Part shown: piece by piece, positions 17,024 through 26,061 of the stretch
Layout of the letters: each line of letters starts with the position of its first letter
How positions within the stretch are numbered: the first letter of the stretch is position 1
Assembly: GCA_900637135.1 (NCBI GenBank)
Contig: LR134353.1
Location: forward strand, 5,084,001-5,148,000
Direction of reading: 5' to 3'
DNA length: 64,000 bases
DNA from: Mycolicibacterium flavescens
GTDB taxonomy: Bacteria; Actinomycetota; Actinomycetes; Mycobacteriales; Mycobacteriaceae
Notes under the pieces: generated by a model
Told to the model about the DNA's origin: nothing
The model's input: only the letters and a program-made list of their open reading frames with translations
Databases searched by the model: none
Translations under genes and position numbers: made by a program

Positions 17024-19681
17024 ATGAATGGCGGGCTCCAAGCGGCACCCTCCGCGGTTGTCACCTTCCTGTTCACCGACATCGAAGGGTCGACCCGACG
17101 TTGGGAAGCCGACGCCGATGCGATGCGGCGCGCCCTGGCCTCCCACGACGACACGATGCGCCATGCGGTGGAGGTGCACGACGGCTGGTTGTTCAAGCAC
17201 ACGGGCGACGGCATCTGTGCGGCGTTCTCCTCGCCACGTCAAGCGGTGGATGCGGCCGTCGATGCTCAACGGTCGCTGCACCTGCCGGTGCGGATGGGCA
17301 TCGCAACGGGCGAAGCCGAATGTCGGGAGGGCGACTATTTCGGCGCGGTGTGCAACCGCACCGCGCGCCTGATGGCGGCCGGCCACGGCGGACAGCTCCT
17401 GATCGACCGGACGACGGCCGATCTCGTCTCCGGAGTCGACCTCGTCGCCCTCGGTCCACGGCGGTTACGCGACATCGCCAGGCCCGTCGACGTCTTCCAG
17501 GTCGTGGCAGAAGGACTGCGGTCGGAATTCCCGCCGCTCAGAACGCTCGACGCGAGCCAGGGCAACCTGCGCCCGCCCGCGACCAGCTTCGTGGGCCGAG
17601 AATCCGAAGTGGCCGAGGTGGCCACCGCGTTGAAATCGCATCGCCTGGTGACTCTCACGGGCGTCGGCGGCGTCGGCAAGACGCGCTTGGCACAGGAAGT
17701 CGCCGCCCGACTGCAACCGGAGTTTCCGGATGGGGTGTGGATGATCGAGCTGGGTCCGGTCACCGATCCCGCCGCCGTACCCGACGCGGTCGCCGCGGTC
17801 CTCGGTCTCAACCAGCAGCCGGGGCTGAGCGTCGCAGACAGCGTGGCCTCCGCGTTGGAGGGGCGCATACGGCTCCTGCTGTTCGACAACTGCGAGCATG
17901 TCCTCGACGCGGCGGCCGACGTCATCGGCAAGATCCTCGATGCGACGGACAGCGTCACGGTGCTCGCCACGAGCCGGGAAGGATTGCGGCTCAACGACGA
18001 ACAACTACGGTCGGTGCCTCCCCTCGACGTCCGGTCGAGCGGCCCGACGCTCTTCGTCGAGAGGGCGTCCGCGGATTCGCCGACGGTCACGCTCGAACCC
18101 GACGCCGACGCCGTCGTCGACATCTGCCGCCGACTCGACGGAATCCCGCTCGCGCTCGAACTGGCGGCGTCACGGCTGATGTCGGTGACCGTCACGGAGC
18201 TGCGCGACCATCTCGACGATCGGTTCCGGGTGCTCGTAGGCTCCCGGCGCGGCCTCGAACGCCACCAGACCCTGCGCGCCGCCGTGCAATGGTCCTACGA
18301 TCTGCTCGACGATGCCGAGAAGGACCTGCTGACCCGATGCTCGGTATTCGCAGGGGGATTCGACCTCGACGGCGCAGCGGCGGTGGCGCACACGCGCGAC
18401 AAGTTCGCGATCTTGGACCTACTCGAGTCGCTGGTCCGCAAATCGCTGTTGGTCGCCGACCAGACCTCGGGGCGGACGCGGTTCTCGATGCTGGAGACAA
18501 TCCGGCAATTCGCCGAGGAGCAGCTTGTGAGCTCCGGCGGGGCAGACGACGCCCGCTGCGCGCACGCCCGATACTTCGCCGGTCGCAGGCGGGATCTCAT
18601 CGCCATCTGGGACGGACCCCGGCAGCGGGAAGCGCACGACTGGCTCAACACCGAATTACCCAACCTGCGCAGCGCCTTCCGCTGGGCCAGCGACCACGCC
18701 GATCTCGATGGGGCTGTGGATATCGTCGTACTCACCACATTCATCGGCTACTGGGTCGAGGTCTTCGAGGCGGTCTCGTGGGCGGAGGAGGTGCTCGAAC
18801 CGGCGCGCCGAGAAAAGCATCCGCAACTGCCGATGCTCTACGTCGCAGCGGCCCAATGCTCGGTAAGCGGGAGAAGCGATGATTACCTCCGGTACTCGAG
18901 GGCCGCCCTCGCCGCCATCGAGAGCGGCCGGTACGACCCGGTGCCGGATTCGATGGAGGCCACCATCCACGCGGGCTACATGATGAGAGACCCTGGGTGG
19001 TGCGTCGAGCGCTGCCGGGCACTGCTCGCTGCTAGCGCCGAAAACCGACTTTACACAAGGCAATCGCTGGTGTTCGCTCTCGTTATCTCCGGTCGCGTCG
19101 ATGAGGCGATCGCCGAGACCGAAGGCCTGCTCGCCGACGCGGAAGCCACGGACAACCCCCATCTACGCTCCGCGGGGCTCCTCGCATACGGATTCGCCTA
19201 CCGTGACGTCGATCCCGACGCCGCATACGCCGCTCATCTGAAGGGCCTGTCGATCGCACAGGAGACGGGTAACAGGCAGATCGCATCGATCCACGCGGTG
19301 AGTCTCGGCCGGATCGCCACAGTGCGCCGAAACCCGGTGGAGGCGTGCGAGTTTCTGGCCCAAGCCCTCCGCAACTATTTCGACTCAGGCAGCTTCTACA
19401 TGATGTCGGCACCCATTCTGATTCTGGCGAACCTACTCTTCCGACTCGGGCATCACGAGGCCGCTGCAACGACTGCCGCGTTCGTGGTCGAATCGGATGC
19501 CAGCTCGACGTACCCGGAGATCCACGACGCAGTGACGGCTCTGCGCGAGACGCTGGGCCGTGAGCGGTACGAGTCGCTCGCGCGCGAAGGCCGAGCCATG
19601 AGCAACGCGGCAATGGCCGCGTACGCGCTCGAGGCCATCGATCGGATCCGACGGTCCGAGAGGGCGCCGACAGACACTTGA
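17024..19681 (+). CDS. class III nucleotide cyclase fused to an NB-ARC-like ATPase and TPR-like region
   Basis: An 885-aa soluble signalling protein. Residues 11-160 are a class III adenylate/guanylate cyclase domain: FTDIEGSTRRWE (metal D19), HTGDG (metal D62) and CNRTARL (N111, R115 transition-state pair). Residues 187-480 are a STAND-type NTPase with Walker A GVGGVGKT (213-220), Walker B LLLFDN (D288) and GIPLALELAASR. The remainder is helical and TPR-like. M. tuberculosis has similar cyclase-ATPase proteins, several ending in a LuxR HTH, but no such HTH is seen here. It should make cAMP in response to an unknown ligand. It replaces the nadR region found between fadD4 and pckA in M. tuberculosis. 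Confidence 0.88.
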   Translation: MNGGLQAAPSAVVTFLFTDIEGSTRRWEADADAMRRALASHDDTMRHAVEVHDGWLFKHTGDGICAAFSSPRQAVDAAVDAQRSLHLPVRMGIATGEAECREGDYFGAVCNRTARLMAAGHGGQLLIDRTTADLVSGVDLVALGPRRLRDIARPVDVFQVVAEGLRSEFPPLRTLDASQGNLRPPATSFVGRESEVAEVATALKSHRLVTLTGVGGVGKTRLAQEVAARLQPEFPDGVWMIELGPVTDPAAVPDAVAAVLGLNQQPGLSVADSVASALEGRIRLLLFDNCEHVLDAAADVIGKILDATDSVTVLATSREGLRLNDEQLRSVPPLDVRSSGPTLFVERASADSPTVTLEPDADAVVDICRRLDGIPLALELAASRLMSVTVTELRDHLDDRFRVLVGSRRGLERHQTLRAAVQWSYDLLDDAEKDLLTRCSVFAGGFDLDGAAAVAHTRDKFAILDLLESLVRKSLLVADQTSGRTRFSMLETIRQFAEEQLVSSGGADDARCAHARYFAGRRRDLIAIWDGPRQREAHDWLNTELPNLRSAFRWASDHADLDGAVDIVVLTTFIGYWVEVFEAVSWAEEVLEPARREKHPQLPMLYVAAAQCSVSGRSDDYLRYSRAALAAIESGRYDPVPDSMEATIHAGYMMRDPGWCVERCRALLAASAENRLYTRQSLVFALVISGRVDEAIAETEGLLADAEATDNPHLRSAGLLAYGFAYRDVDPDAAYAAHLKGLSIAQETGNRQIASIHAVSLGRIATVRRNPVEACEFLAQALRNYFDSGSFYMMSAPILILANLLFRLGHHEAAATTAAFVVESDASSTYPEIHDAVTALRETLGRERYESLAREGRAMSNAAMAAYALEAIDRIRRSERAPTDT

Positions 19682-19711
19682 GCACGCTCACCTGACGGTG
19701 AACGTGCTCAA
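19678..19711. terminator. hairpin terminator, overlapping the cyclase stop codon
   Basis: A 9-bp stem TTGAGCACG/CGTGCTCAA (19678-19686 with 19703-19711) continues after a one-base mismatch into TCACC/GGTGA with a TGAC loop. It contains the cyclase stop codon and lies between convergent genes, so it may end transcription from both sides. There is no U-tract, which is common in mycobacteria. Confidence 0.7.
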
Positions 19712-19757
19712 AGTGTCGCTATTGCGCGGCGTGTCATGTGCAGACGCGCACGCTCGC

Positions 19758-19781
19758 GGGGCAGGGAGGGAGGGAGGGAGG
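19758..19781 (+). repeat. GGGA tandem repeat with G-quadruplex potential
   Basis: The + strand has GGGG, then four GGG runs separated by single A residues (64-66, 68-70, 72-74, 76-78) and a final GG. One-nucleotide loops make this a very stable predicted G-quadruplex. It lies 10 bp beyond the pckA stop, between convergent genes, so pckA mRNA would carry the complementary C-rich strand. Confidence 0.7.
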
Positions 19782-19791
19782 ACGCGAGGGG

Positions 19792-21615
19792 CTACTCGGC
19801 CTCGAGGCGGTGCTTGAGCGCGTCGAACTCGTCCTTGATGCCGGTGGGCAGCTTCTCGCCGACGAACTCGAACCACTCCTCGATGAGTGGCAGCTCCTGG
19901 CGCCACTCGTCGACGTTCACCTCCAGCGCGGCGTCCACATCGGCGGCGTCGACATCCAGACCCGACAGGTCGAGATCCTCGGCCGTGGGCACGATGCCGA
20001 TCGGCGTGGTGCGGCCGCCTGCCTTCTGCTCGATGCGGTCGATGATCCACTTCATCACGCGGCTGTTCTCGCCGAAGCCCGGCCATAGGAAACGGCCGTC
20101 GTCGCCGCGGCGGAACCAGTTGACGAAGAAGATCTTCGGCATCTTCGACTCGTCGGACTGCTTGCCGATGTCGATCCAGTGCGCGAAGTAGTCGCCGACG
20201 TTGTAGCCCAGGAACGGCAGCATGGCCATCGGGTCGCGGCGGACGGTGCCGACCTTGCCCTCGGCGGCGGCAGTCTGCTCGGAACCGAGCGTGGCACCGA
20301 TGAACACGCCGTGCTGCCAGTCGCGGGCCTGCGTCACCAGCGGCACCGTGGTCTTGCGACGGCCGCCGAACAGGATCGCCGAGATCGGCACACCCTGCGG
20401 GTCATCCCATTCCGGCGCCAGCGTCGGGCACTGCGAGATCGGGGTGCAGTAGCGCGAGTTCGGATGCGCGGCTTTGTCCGGCGACCCCGGTTCCCAATCG
20501 CGACCCTTCCAGTCGATCAGGTGCTGCGGGTCGCCCTCGAGGCCTTCCCACCACACGTCGTTGTCGTCGGTCAGCGCGACGTTGGTGAACACGGTGTTGC
20601 CGGCCTCGATGGTCTTCATCGCGTTCGGGTTGGAGTCCCAGTTCGTGCCGGGCGCGACGCCGAAGAAGCCGAACTCGGGGTTGACCGCGTACAGGCGGCC
20701 GTCCTTGCCGAACCGCATCCAGGCGATGTCGTCACCGACGGTCTCGGCCCGCCAACCCGGCAGCGTGGGCTGCAGCATCGCGAGGTTGGTCTTACCGCAC
20801 GCCGACGGGAAGGCCGCGGCGACGAAGTACGCCTTGTTCTCCGGTGAGATCAGCTTGAGGATCAGCATGTGCTCGGCGAGCCAGCCCTCGTCGTGGGCGA
20901 TCGCCGAGGCGATCCGCAGCGCGTAGCACTTCTTGCCCAGCAGCGCGTTGCCGCCGTAACCCGAACCGTAGCTCCAGATCTCGCGGGTCTCCGGGAAGTG
21001 GGTGATGTACTTCGTGTCGTTGCACGGCCACGGCACGTCCTTCTGCCCCGGCTCCAGCGGCGCGCCGATCGAATGCAGCGCCTTGACGAAGAAGCCGTCG
21101 TCGCCGATCTTGTCCAGCGCGGCCTTACCCATCCGGGTCATCGTGCGCATCGACACCACGACGTACTCGGAGTCGGTGATCTCGACGCCCAGCTTGGGGT
21201 CTTCGGCACCGAGCGGACCCATGCAGAACGGGATGACGTACATGGTGCGGCCACGCATGCAGCCGCGGTACAGATCGGTCATGATGCCGCGCATCTCGGC
21301 GGGGTCTTTCCAGTTGTTGGTAGGACCGGCGTCGATTTCGCGCTCAGTGCAGATGAAGGTCCGCGATTCAACGCGGGCCACGTCGGACGGGTCGGACAGC
21401 GCGAGGTACGAGTTCGGCTTCTTCTTGTCGTCAAGCCTCTTGAAGGTGCCCGCCGCCACCAACTGATCGCACAGTCGGGCGTTCTCTTCGTCAGAGCCGT
21501 CGGTGAAAACCACGCGGTCGGGCTGCGTCAGCTCGGCGACCTCTTGAACCCAAGCGAGCAGACCCTTGTGCTTCGTCGGTGCGGTGTCCAAACCCGGGAT
21601 GGTCGCTGCGGTCAT
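19792..21615 (-). CDS. pckA: phosphoenolpyruvate carboxykinase, GTP-dependent
   Basis: A 607-aa GTP-type PEPCK converting oxaloacetate and GTP to PEP, the first committed step of gluconeogenesis. The kinase P-loop FPSACGKTNLAML carries the reactive cysteine. R-rich GGRRKTTVPLV, DDIAWMRFGKDGRLYAVNPE and FLWPGFGENSRV are conserved family regions. Full length matches the family (about 606 aa). The ATG at 21615 follows CAGGAGATTTTC. The 240-bp leader to 21855 contains the TTGAC-N4-GTCAA palindrome. It may be read from its own promoter or through from the dynamin-like pair upstream on the same strand. Confidence 0.97.
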   Translation of the reverse strand: MTAATIPGLDTAPTKHKGLLAWVQEVAELTQPDRVVFTDGSDEENARLCDQLVAAGTFKRLDDKKKPNSYLALSDPSDVARVESRTFICTEREIDAGPTNNWKDPAEMRGIMTDLYRGCMRGRTMYVIPFCMGPLGAEDPKLGVEITDSEYVVVSMRTMTRMGKAALDKIGDDGFFVKALHSIGAPLEPGQKDVPWPCNDTKYITHFPETREIWSYGSGYGGNALLGKKCYALRIASAIAHDEGWLAEHMLILKLISPENKAYFVAAAFPSACGKTNLAMLQPTLPGWRAETVGDDIAWMRFGKDGRLYAVNPEFGFFGVAPGTNWDSNPNAMKTIEAGNTVFTNVALTDDNDVWWEGLEGDPQHLIDWKGRDWEPGSPDKAAHPNSRYCTPISQCPTLAPEWDDPQGVPISAILFGGRRKTTVPLVTQARDWQHGVFIGATLGSEQTAAAEGKVGTVRRDPMAMLPFLGYNVGDYFAHWIDIGKQSDESKMPKIFFVNWFRRGDDGRFLWPGFGENSRVMKWIIDRIEQKAGGRTTPIGIVPTAEDLDLSGLDVDAADVDAALEVNVDEWRQELPLIEEWFEFVGEKLPTGIKDEFDALKHRLEAE

Positions 21616-21814
21616 GAAAATCTCCTGTGTCTGTTGCTGCCAGGCCCCAAGGCTCCGTATGCGCCACCCAGACAGGGACAGGCGGCGCTGCGGTCTCCCT
21701 ATACCGAGGTTATCGCGGGTGGGAAGCCCGCGGTGAATCGGGAGTGTGTCCGATCACTCACAGGAACGATTCAGAAGCCTGTTTCACAGGCGTTTTGCGC
21801 CCCGGGCGCCGTGA

Positions 21815-21830
21815 GTTGACGTGTGTCAAC
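21815..21830. promoter_or_regulatory. palindrome GTTGAC-N4-GTCAAC upstream of pckA
   Basis: A perfect 6-bp inverted repeat with a 4-bp spacer, about 200 bp before the pckA ATG. It shares the core TTGAC-N4-GTCAA with the site upstream of fadD4. The rest of the 21616-21855 gap holds a small GCCTG/CAGGC hairpin at 21776-21790 and no recognisable gene. Confidence 0.5.
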
Positions 21831-21855
21831 CGTATAAATCGGTATCCCCGATCCG

Positions 21856-23331
21856 TTAGGGGCCGTCCGCCGAGCTCCTCGCCGGATCCGCACGCCCGTA
21901 CAAATCGGCGCGAACGGCGTCGAGTGCCCGCTGCAGCGACGGCAGCCTGCGGTCACGCTCGGCGGCGGCCCGTGCGGTCTCGAGCGCGTGCTGGCGCAGT
22001 TCGGCGTCGATCGCGGCGATCCGTTTCGCAGCGGTGGCGGCCTCGCGTTCGTCCCGGGTGGCCAGCTCCGATGCCAGCGCGCTCTCGGCGGCCAGCACCC
22101 GCGTCGCCACACGTTCGTCGAGCGCCGCCTTGATCGTGCCGGTGACGTCGGTGAGCCAGCGGTCCAGTACCGCCCGGTCCTGCAGCACCCCGCGGATGCC
22201 GACCACCCACACGGTCATCACCAGCCCCACCAGACCACCGGCCACCAGACCGGCAACGGTCAGACCGGGGGCCAGGCCGGTGAACAGTCGGGTGACCGCC
22301 AGCGCCACCCCCAGACCGAAGCCGGCGCCGAGGATCATCGTCAGCTGCGTCTCCAGCCGCCGCGACGTCAACCGCGGCGGGGCGATCTCCGGGACCGCCG
22401 GCGCGTCGGACACCGCCGGAGCCGTCAATCCGACCTGGGCCGCCACGTCGGCCAGCTGCGCGGTGACGCCCTGCTCAACCTCTCCGACGACCACGCCGAG
22501 ACGTTCCCGCACCCGCGATTCGAAGTCCGCGAGTGCCCTGCGGCCCAGCGCGGACGCGTCCTCGGCGAGTTCGGCCCGCACCGACGTGCAGCGGTTACGC
22601 GCCAGGTACCCCAACTGGACACGGGCCTGCTGGATCTGGGTGCGCAGGGCGATGCTGCGTTCGGATTTCGCGACGCGCCGATTGCGCACGATGTCGTCGC
22701 GACTCTGGTGCAGCGCCGCGACGCGGGCGCGTCGATGGGCGCCCTCGCCGTCGGTGCGGTATTGGCTTATCACCGACTCGAGCCGAGTCTCCCACGCCCG
22801 CAGGCGGTTCCGTCGCGCCAGCTCGGGGTCGGTCAACCGCTGCCGGAGCAGGCCCAGGAGTTCGTCGACGCGCGGCTCCCCCAGATCGGGTGCGGCCGCC
22901 GCCCCCACCCACGGCACGGGGGCGTAGCGCGGCGACCGGTCGGCCAGCATCGCGCGATCAGCAGCCAGCACCTCGCGCCAGTTGCGGTGCGTGTCGATCT
23001 TCGACACCACACCGACCACCAGATCGGTATGGCGTGAGACCAAATCGATGAGCTCACAGTCGGATTCGGTCAGCGGCGAGACCGCCGACACGACGAACAC
23101 CACGGCGGCGGGCGCTTCGGACTGGGTGAGATCATCCGCCTCGACAAAGGTGTGCTCGGGCATCCGCTCCCGAAGCGCCGCGGCCACGCTGGTGCTGCCT
23201 GCCAGCCAGGGACCCGTCACCAGCACGACGTCGCGGGCGCGCACCGCAGGCGGGGCGAGTCCGGGTTCGATGTCGGCGACCACCGCATCGGCCGCCGCGA
23301 GTTGATCGGTGCTCGTAACGTCCGCCGTCAT
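21856..23331 (-). CDS. dynamin-like/GTPase-fold membrane protein, Rv0210-like
   Basis: A 491-aa protein with a degenerate GTPase head: a P-loop-like GPWLAGSTS near residue 40 and VSKIDTH as a G4-like motif near 110. Residues 150-310 are long charged helices. A membrane hairpin follows (about 340-395, GLGVALAVTRLFTGLAPGLTVAGL and onward), then another Arg/Ala-rich coiled region. This is the layout of bacterial dynamin-like proteins. ATG at 23331 overlaps the stop of the partner gene (ATGA); the longer upstream frame is an artefact. Length and position before pckA match Rv0210. It probably remodels membrane with the next protein. Confidence 0.75.
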   Translation of the reverse strand: MTADVTSTDQLAAADAVVADIEPGLAPPAVRARDVVLVTGPWLAGSTSVAAALRERMPEHTFVEADDLTQSEAPAAVVFVVSAVSPLTESDCELIDLVSRHTDLVVGVVSKIDTHRNWREVLAADRAMLADRSPRYAPVPWVGAAAAPDLGEPRVDELLGLLRQRLTDPELARRNRLRAWETRLESVISQYRTDGEGAHRRARVAALHQSRDDIVRNRRVAKSERSIALRTQIQQARVQLGYLARNRCTSVRAELAEDASALGRRALADFESRVRERLGVVVGEVEQGVTAQLADVAAQVGLTAPAVSDAPAVPEIAPPRLTSRRLETQLTMILGAGFGLGVALAVTRLFTGLAPGLTVAGLVAGGLVGLVMTVWVVGIRGVLQDRAVLDRWLTDVTGTIKAALDERVATRVLAAESALASELATRDEREAATAAKRIAAIDAELRQHALETARAAAERDRRLPSLQRALDAVRADLYGRADPARSSADGP

Positions 23332-24335
23332 CGCGACCGCCCGAGCAGGCGAAGCGAACCGCGGCTGATGTCGGCGGCGCAGGCCCGGTGCAACGCGTTG
23401 ACGGGACCGTTGCCGTACCGCCGCCACTGGGCGGCGCGGCGCAGATGAGCGTCCGCGTCGTCGCCCCGGTCGACTCGCGCGCCCGCGGCCTCGACGACGT
23501 CCACCGCCGCCGTCATCGCCGCGAGGACGGCGTCGTCGGCCGCCAACAGGTCGCCCAACCGTGGATCGTCCGATTGCGTTGCCAGCGCGCGTAACTGGGC
23601 CACCGCGGTATGCAGCTTCCGGTACCGCAGCGGTGCACCCGCCGCATCGATGTGCTCGATGACCCGGTCGAGCTGGCTGAGCTTGCGCAGGTGGTTCGGC
23701 AGCGAATCGACGCTCGCGCCCCGGTCCAGCGCGAGCACCGCGTGGGCGATGCCGAACCGGTCCAGCGTGCCCAGCAGCCGCTCGCGCACCTCGCGCGGCA
23801 GCGGATGGGGCGCCTCCACGAACGCGTCGGTCGACGACACGTCGGCAGGCTCGGCGAGCAGAGTCCGCAGCGCATCGAGCAGTTCGCCGGTCAGATTCAC
23901 GTCGGTGAGCAGCGCGACCATCGGCACCGTCGGCAGCCCGGTCAAGGCCCGACACCGCGCGGCCCGGTGATACGCCTGCGCCATCGGCCCCGCCCCGCCG
24001 AAGCCAGTGAGGTCGGCCTTGTTGAGGACGACGACGGCGGGCCTGCCGGACCCGTCGAGAAGCGCCCGGTCCTCGGGTTTGAGGGCTTCGGCGATCACAA
24101 GCACGTCGACGTCGGCGACACCGTCGGGTGAGACCCCGACCCCCGCGGCAGTCAACGCCGCCGCCACCGTCGCGCGGCCGACACCCTCGCGACCCCGCAC
24201 CGCGACCCGCGTCGGCGCGCACAGGCGCCGGACGATCGCCGTCAGCCGCGGATCGCGGCGCTCTTCACAGATTTGCAGCAGCGCGTCGACGAAAATCTGG
24301 TGACCTTCCCCTTGTCGTGGGCGCGGCGACCTCAC
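23328..24335 (-). CDS. small GTPase-like partner, Rv0209-like
   Basis: A 335-aa protein with a P-loop GREGVGRAT (near residue 52) and NKADLTG (G4, near 105), so it appears to retain nucleotide binding better than its partner. The C-terminal half is helical without membrane segments. The GTG at 24335 starts only 22 bp from the divergent open frame around trmB. The stop overlaps the partner ATG, so the pair is translationally coupled; paired dynamin-like genes of this sort often act as heteromers. I infer a role in membrane integrity. Confidence 0.75.
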   Translation of the reverse strand: MRSPRPRQGEGHQIFVDALLQICEERRDPRLTAIVRRLCAPTRVAVRGREGVGRATVAAALTAAGVGVSPDGVADVDVLVIAEALKPEDRALLDGSGRPAVVVLNKADLTGFGGAGPMAQAYHRAARCRALTGLPTVPMVALLTDVNLTGELLDALRTLLAEPADVSSTDAFVEAPHPLPREVRERLLGTLDRFGIAHAVLALDRGASVDSLPNHLRKLSQLDRVIEHIDAAGAPLRYRKLHTAVAQLRALATQSDDPRLGDLLAADDAVLAAMTAAVDVVEAAGARVDRGDDADAHLRRAAQWRRYGNGPVNALHRACAADISRGSLRLLGRSR

Positions 24336-24477
24336 CCCGGGTCCGCCTCCGACGATCGTGACACCTCACACAGCGTCGTGGGAGCGGCCGTGCCTGCTCC
24401 TGGGGATAGCCGCCGATACCAGCCGAAGGCAACTGTTGGGTATCAATCTGTACCACGATGCGGGTACTCCACTGTCG

Positions 24478-25260
24478 ATGAGCGACCATGGACGAATGCA
24501 GCTGCCCGGGCCCGACGTCGCCGAGGGGTCGACTTCGGGACCCGAGGCTTCCCGTCCACCGGCCGGCCAGCAGCACCGCTATCCCCGCGTCACCAGCTTC
24601 CGCACGCGGCGTACCACACTGTCTGCCGCGCAGCAGGCCACGTGGAATCGGCTGTGGCCCGAGATCGGCATGCAGGCACGCGACGGCGATGTCCCCGCTC
24701 CGTTGGTGGACACCGACTCGTGGTTCGGGCGCTCGGCGCCTGTGGTGGTGGAGATCGGCTGCGGGGCCGGAACCTCGACGCTGGCGATGGCCAAGGCCGA
24801 GCCTGATCTCGACGTCGTCGCGGTCGAGGTGTACCGCCGGGGACTGGCCCAGCTGCTGTCCGGCATCGAACGCGAGGGAGTGCCCAACATCCGGCTCGTG
24901 CGCGGCGACGGCGTCGACGTGCTGCACCACATGTTCGGACCCGGTTCACTGACCGGTGTGCGGGTCTTCTTCCCCGATCCGTGGCCCAAGGCGCGCCACC
25001 ACAAGCGTCGGCTGCTGCAGCCGGCCACCGTCGCGTTGATCGCCGACCGGCTGCGGCCCGGCGGCGTCCTCCACGCGGCGACGGACCACGCCGGGTACGC
25101 CGAGCAGATCGCCGAGGTCGGCGACGCGGAGCCGCGGCTGCGCCGGGTGAGCCCGTCCGACGCGCTTCCGATCTCCGTCGAACGACCGGTCACCAAATAC
25201 GAAGGCAAGGCGCAGCACGCCGGCAGCGCAGTCGCCGAACTGCTGTGGGAGAGAACGTGA
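24478..25260 (+). CDS. trmB: tRNA (guanine-N7-)-methyltransferase
   Basis: A 260-aa TrmB, which methylates G46 of tRNA with S-adenosylmethionine. EIGCGAGTST is the SAM-binding motif I, FFPDPWPKARHHKRRLLQ the family signature, and TDHAGYAEQ a later conserved block. ATG at 24478 is preferred to an upstream start at 24358 because the intervening region has no family similarity; length then matches the M. tuberculosis protein. It leads into the Rv0207c-like gene and mmpL3 on the same strand, the same order as in M. tuberculosis. Confidence 0.92.
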   Translation: MSDHGRMQLPGPDVAEGSTSGPEASRPPAGQQHRYPRVTSFRTRRTTLSAAQQATWNRLWPEIGMQARDGDVPAPLVDTDSWFGRSAPVVVEIGCGAGTSTLAMAKAEPDLDVVAVEVYRRGLAQLLSGIEREGVPNIRLVRGDGVDVLHHMFGPGSLTGVRVFFPDPWPKARHHKRRLLQPATVALIADRLRPGGVLHAATDHAGYAEQIAEVGDAEPRLRRVSPSDALPISVERPVTKYEGKAQHAGSAVAELLWERT

Positions 25261-25312
25261 TGTGGGGGTACCGCCCGCTTGCGGGTAACGCCTACGGGGA
25301 GAGCAGACGATC

Positions 25313-26011
25313 ATGAGCCTCACCGAGGACATCGGTCAGATCGAGGATGTGGCGCCACCCGAGACGCCGACCCCGGCCGAGGCGACGGCCCGCGTACTGC
25401 TGGTCTGGGACGCGCCGAACCTCGACATGGGGCTCGGCTCGATCCTGGGCGGCAGGCCGACGGCCGCGCACCGGCCGCGCTTCGACGCGCTAGGCCGCTG
25501 GCTGCTGACGCGCACCGCCGAGCTGTCCGCCGGGCGTCCCGAGGTTTCACTGGAGCCGGAGGCCACGGTCTTCACCAACATCGCACCCGGCAGCGCCGAC
25601 GTCGTCCGGCCGTGGGTGGAGGCGCTGCGCAACGTGGGGTTCGCGGTCTTCGCCAAGCCGAAGATCGACGAGGACAGCGACGTCGACAGCGACATGCTGG
25701 ACCACATCGCGCTGCGCCGCGGCGAGGGTCTGGCCGGTCTGCTGCTGGCTTCGGCCGACGGGCAGGCCTTCAAACAACCGCTGGAAGAAATCGCCCGTGA
25801 CGGCATCCCCGTCCAGGTGCTCGGATTTCGCGAACATGCGAGCTGGGCGCTAGCGTCGGATACCTTGGAGTTCGTCGACCTGGAGGACATCCCTGGTGTT
25901 TTCCGGGAGCCGCTACCGCGAATCGGCCTCGATTCGCTGCCCGAGCAGGGGGCATGGTTGCAGCCGTTCCGGCCGCTGTCCTCGCTATTGACCTCGCGGG
26001 TCAACAACTGA
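25313..26011 (+). CDS. NYN-domain (PIN-like) protein, Rv0207c-like
   Basis: A 232-aa protein with the acidic pattern of NYN/LabA PIN-like ribonucleases: WDAPNLDMG near residue 33, SDVDSDMLDHIAL near 125 and LLASADGQAF near 145. These would bind Mg2+ for RNA cleavage. The ATG at 25313 follows a GGGGAGAG ribosome site. The 52-bp gap after trmB contains a CCCGC-tt-GCGGG hairpin. It is 50 bp before mmpL3, a conserved arrangement whose meaning is not known to me. Confidence 0.8.
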   Translation: MSLTEDIGQIEDVAPPETPTPAEATARVLLVWDAPNLDMGLGSILGGRPTAAHRPRFDALGRWLLTRTAELSAGRPEVSLEPEATVFTNIAPGSADVVRPWVEALRNVGFAVFAKPKIDEDSDVDSDMLDHIALRRGEGLAGLLLASADGQAFKQPLEEIARDGIPVQVLGFREHASWALASDTLEFVDLEDIPGVFREPLPRIGLDSLPEQGAWLQPFRPLSSLLTSRVNN

Positions 26012-26061
26012 ACCGCTCAGGGGTCGCCATCGACTTCGAGAAAATCGAGTAAGGAGCTTAC

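Noticed and set aside
21721..21790. A possible cAMP-receptor (CRP) site upstream of pckA
   Set aside because: The GTG/CAC half-sites at this position are six bases apart rather than the required eight, so the consensus is not met.
21856..24222. A 788-aa minus-strand open frame covering both dynamin-like genes
   Set aside because: Its first 297 residues are Arg/Gly/Ala-rich frame-shadow sequence. The true start is ATG 23331, coupled to the stop of the upstream GTPase gene.
25261..25312. CCCGC-tt-GCGGG element between trmB and the NYN gene as a possible terminator or mobile repeat
   Set aside because: The stem is only 5 bp, no second copy was seen in the window and the genes look co-transcribed.
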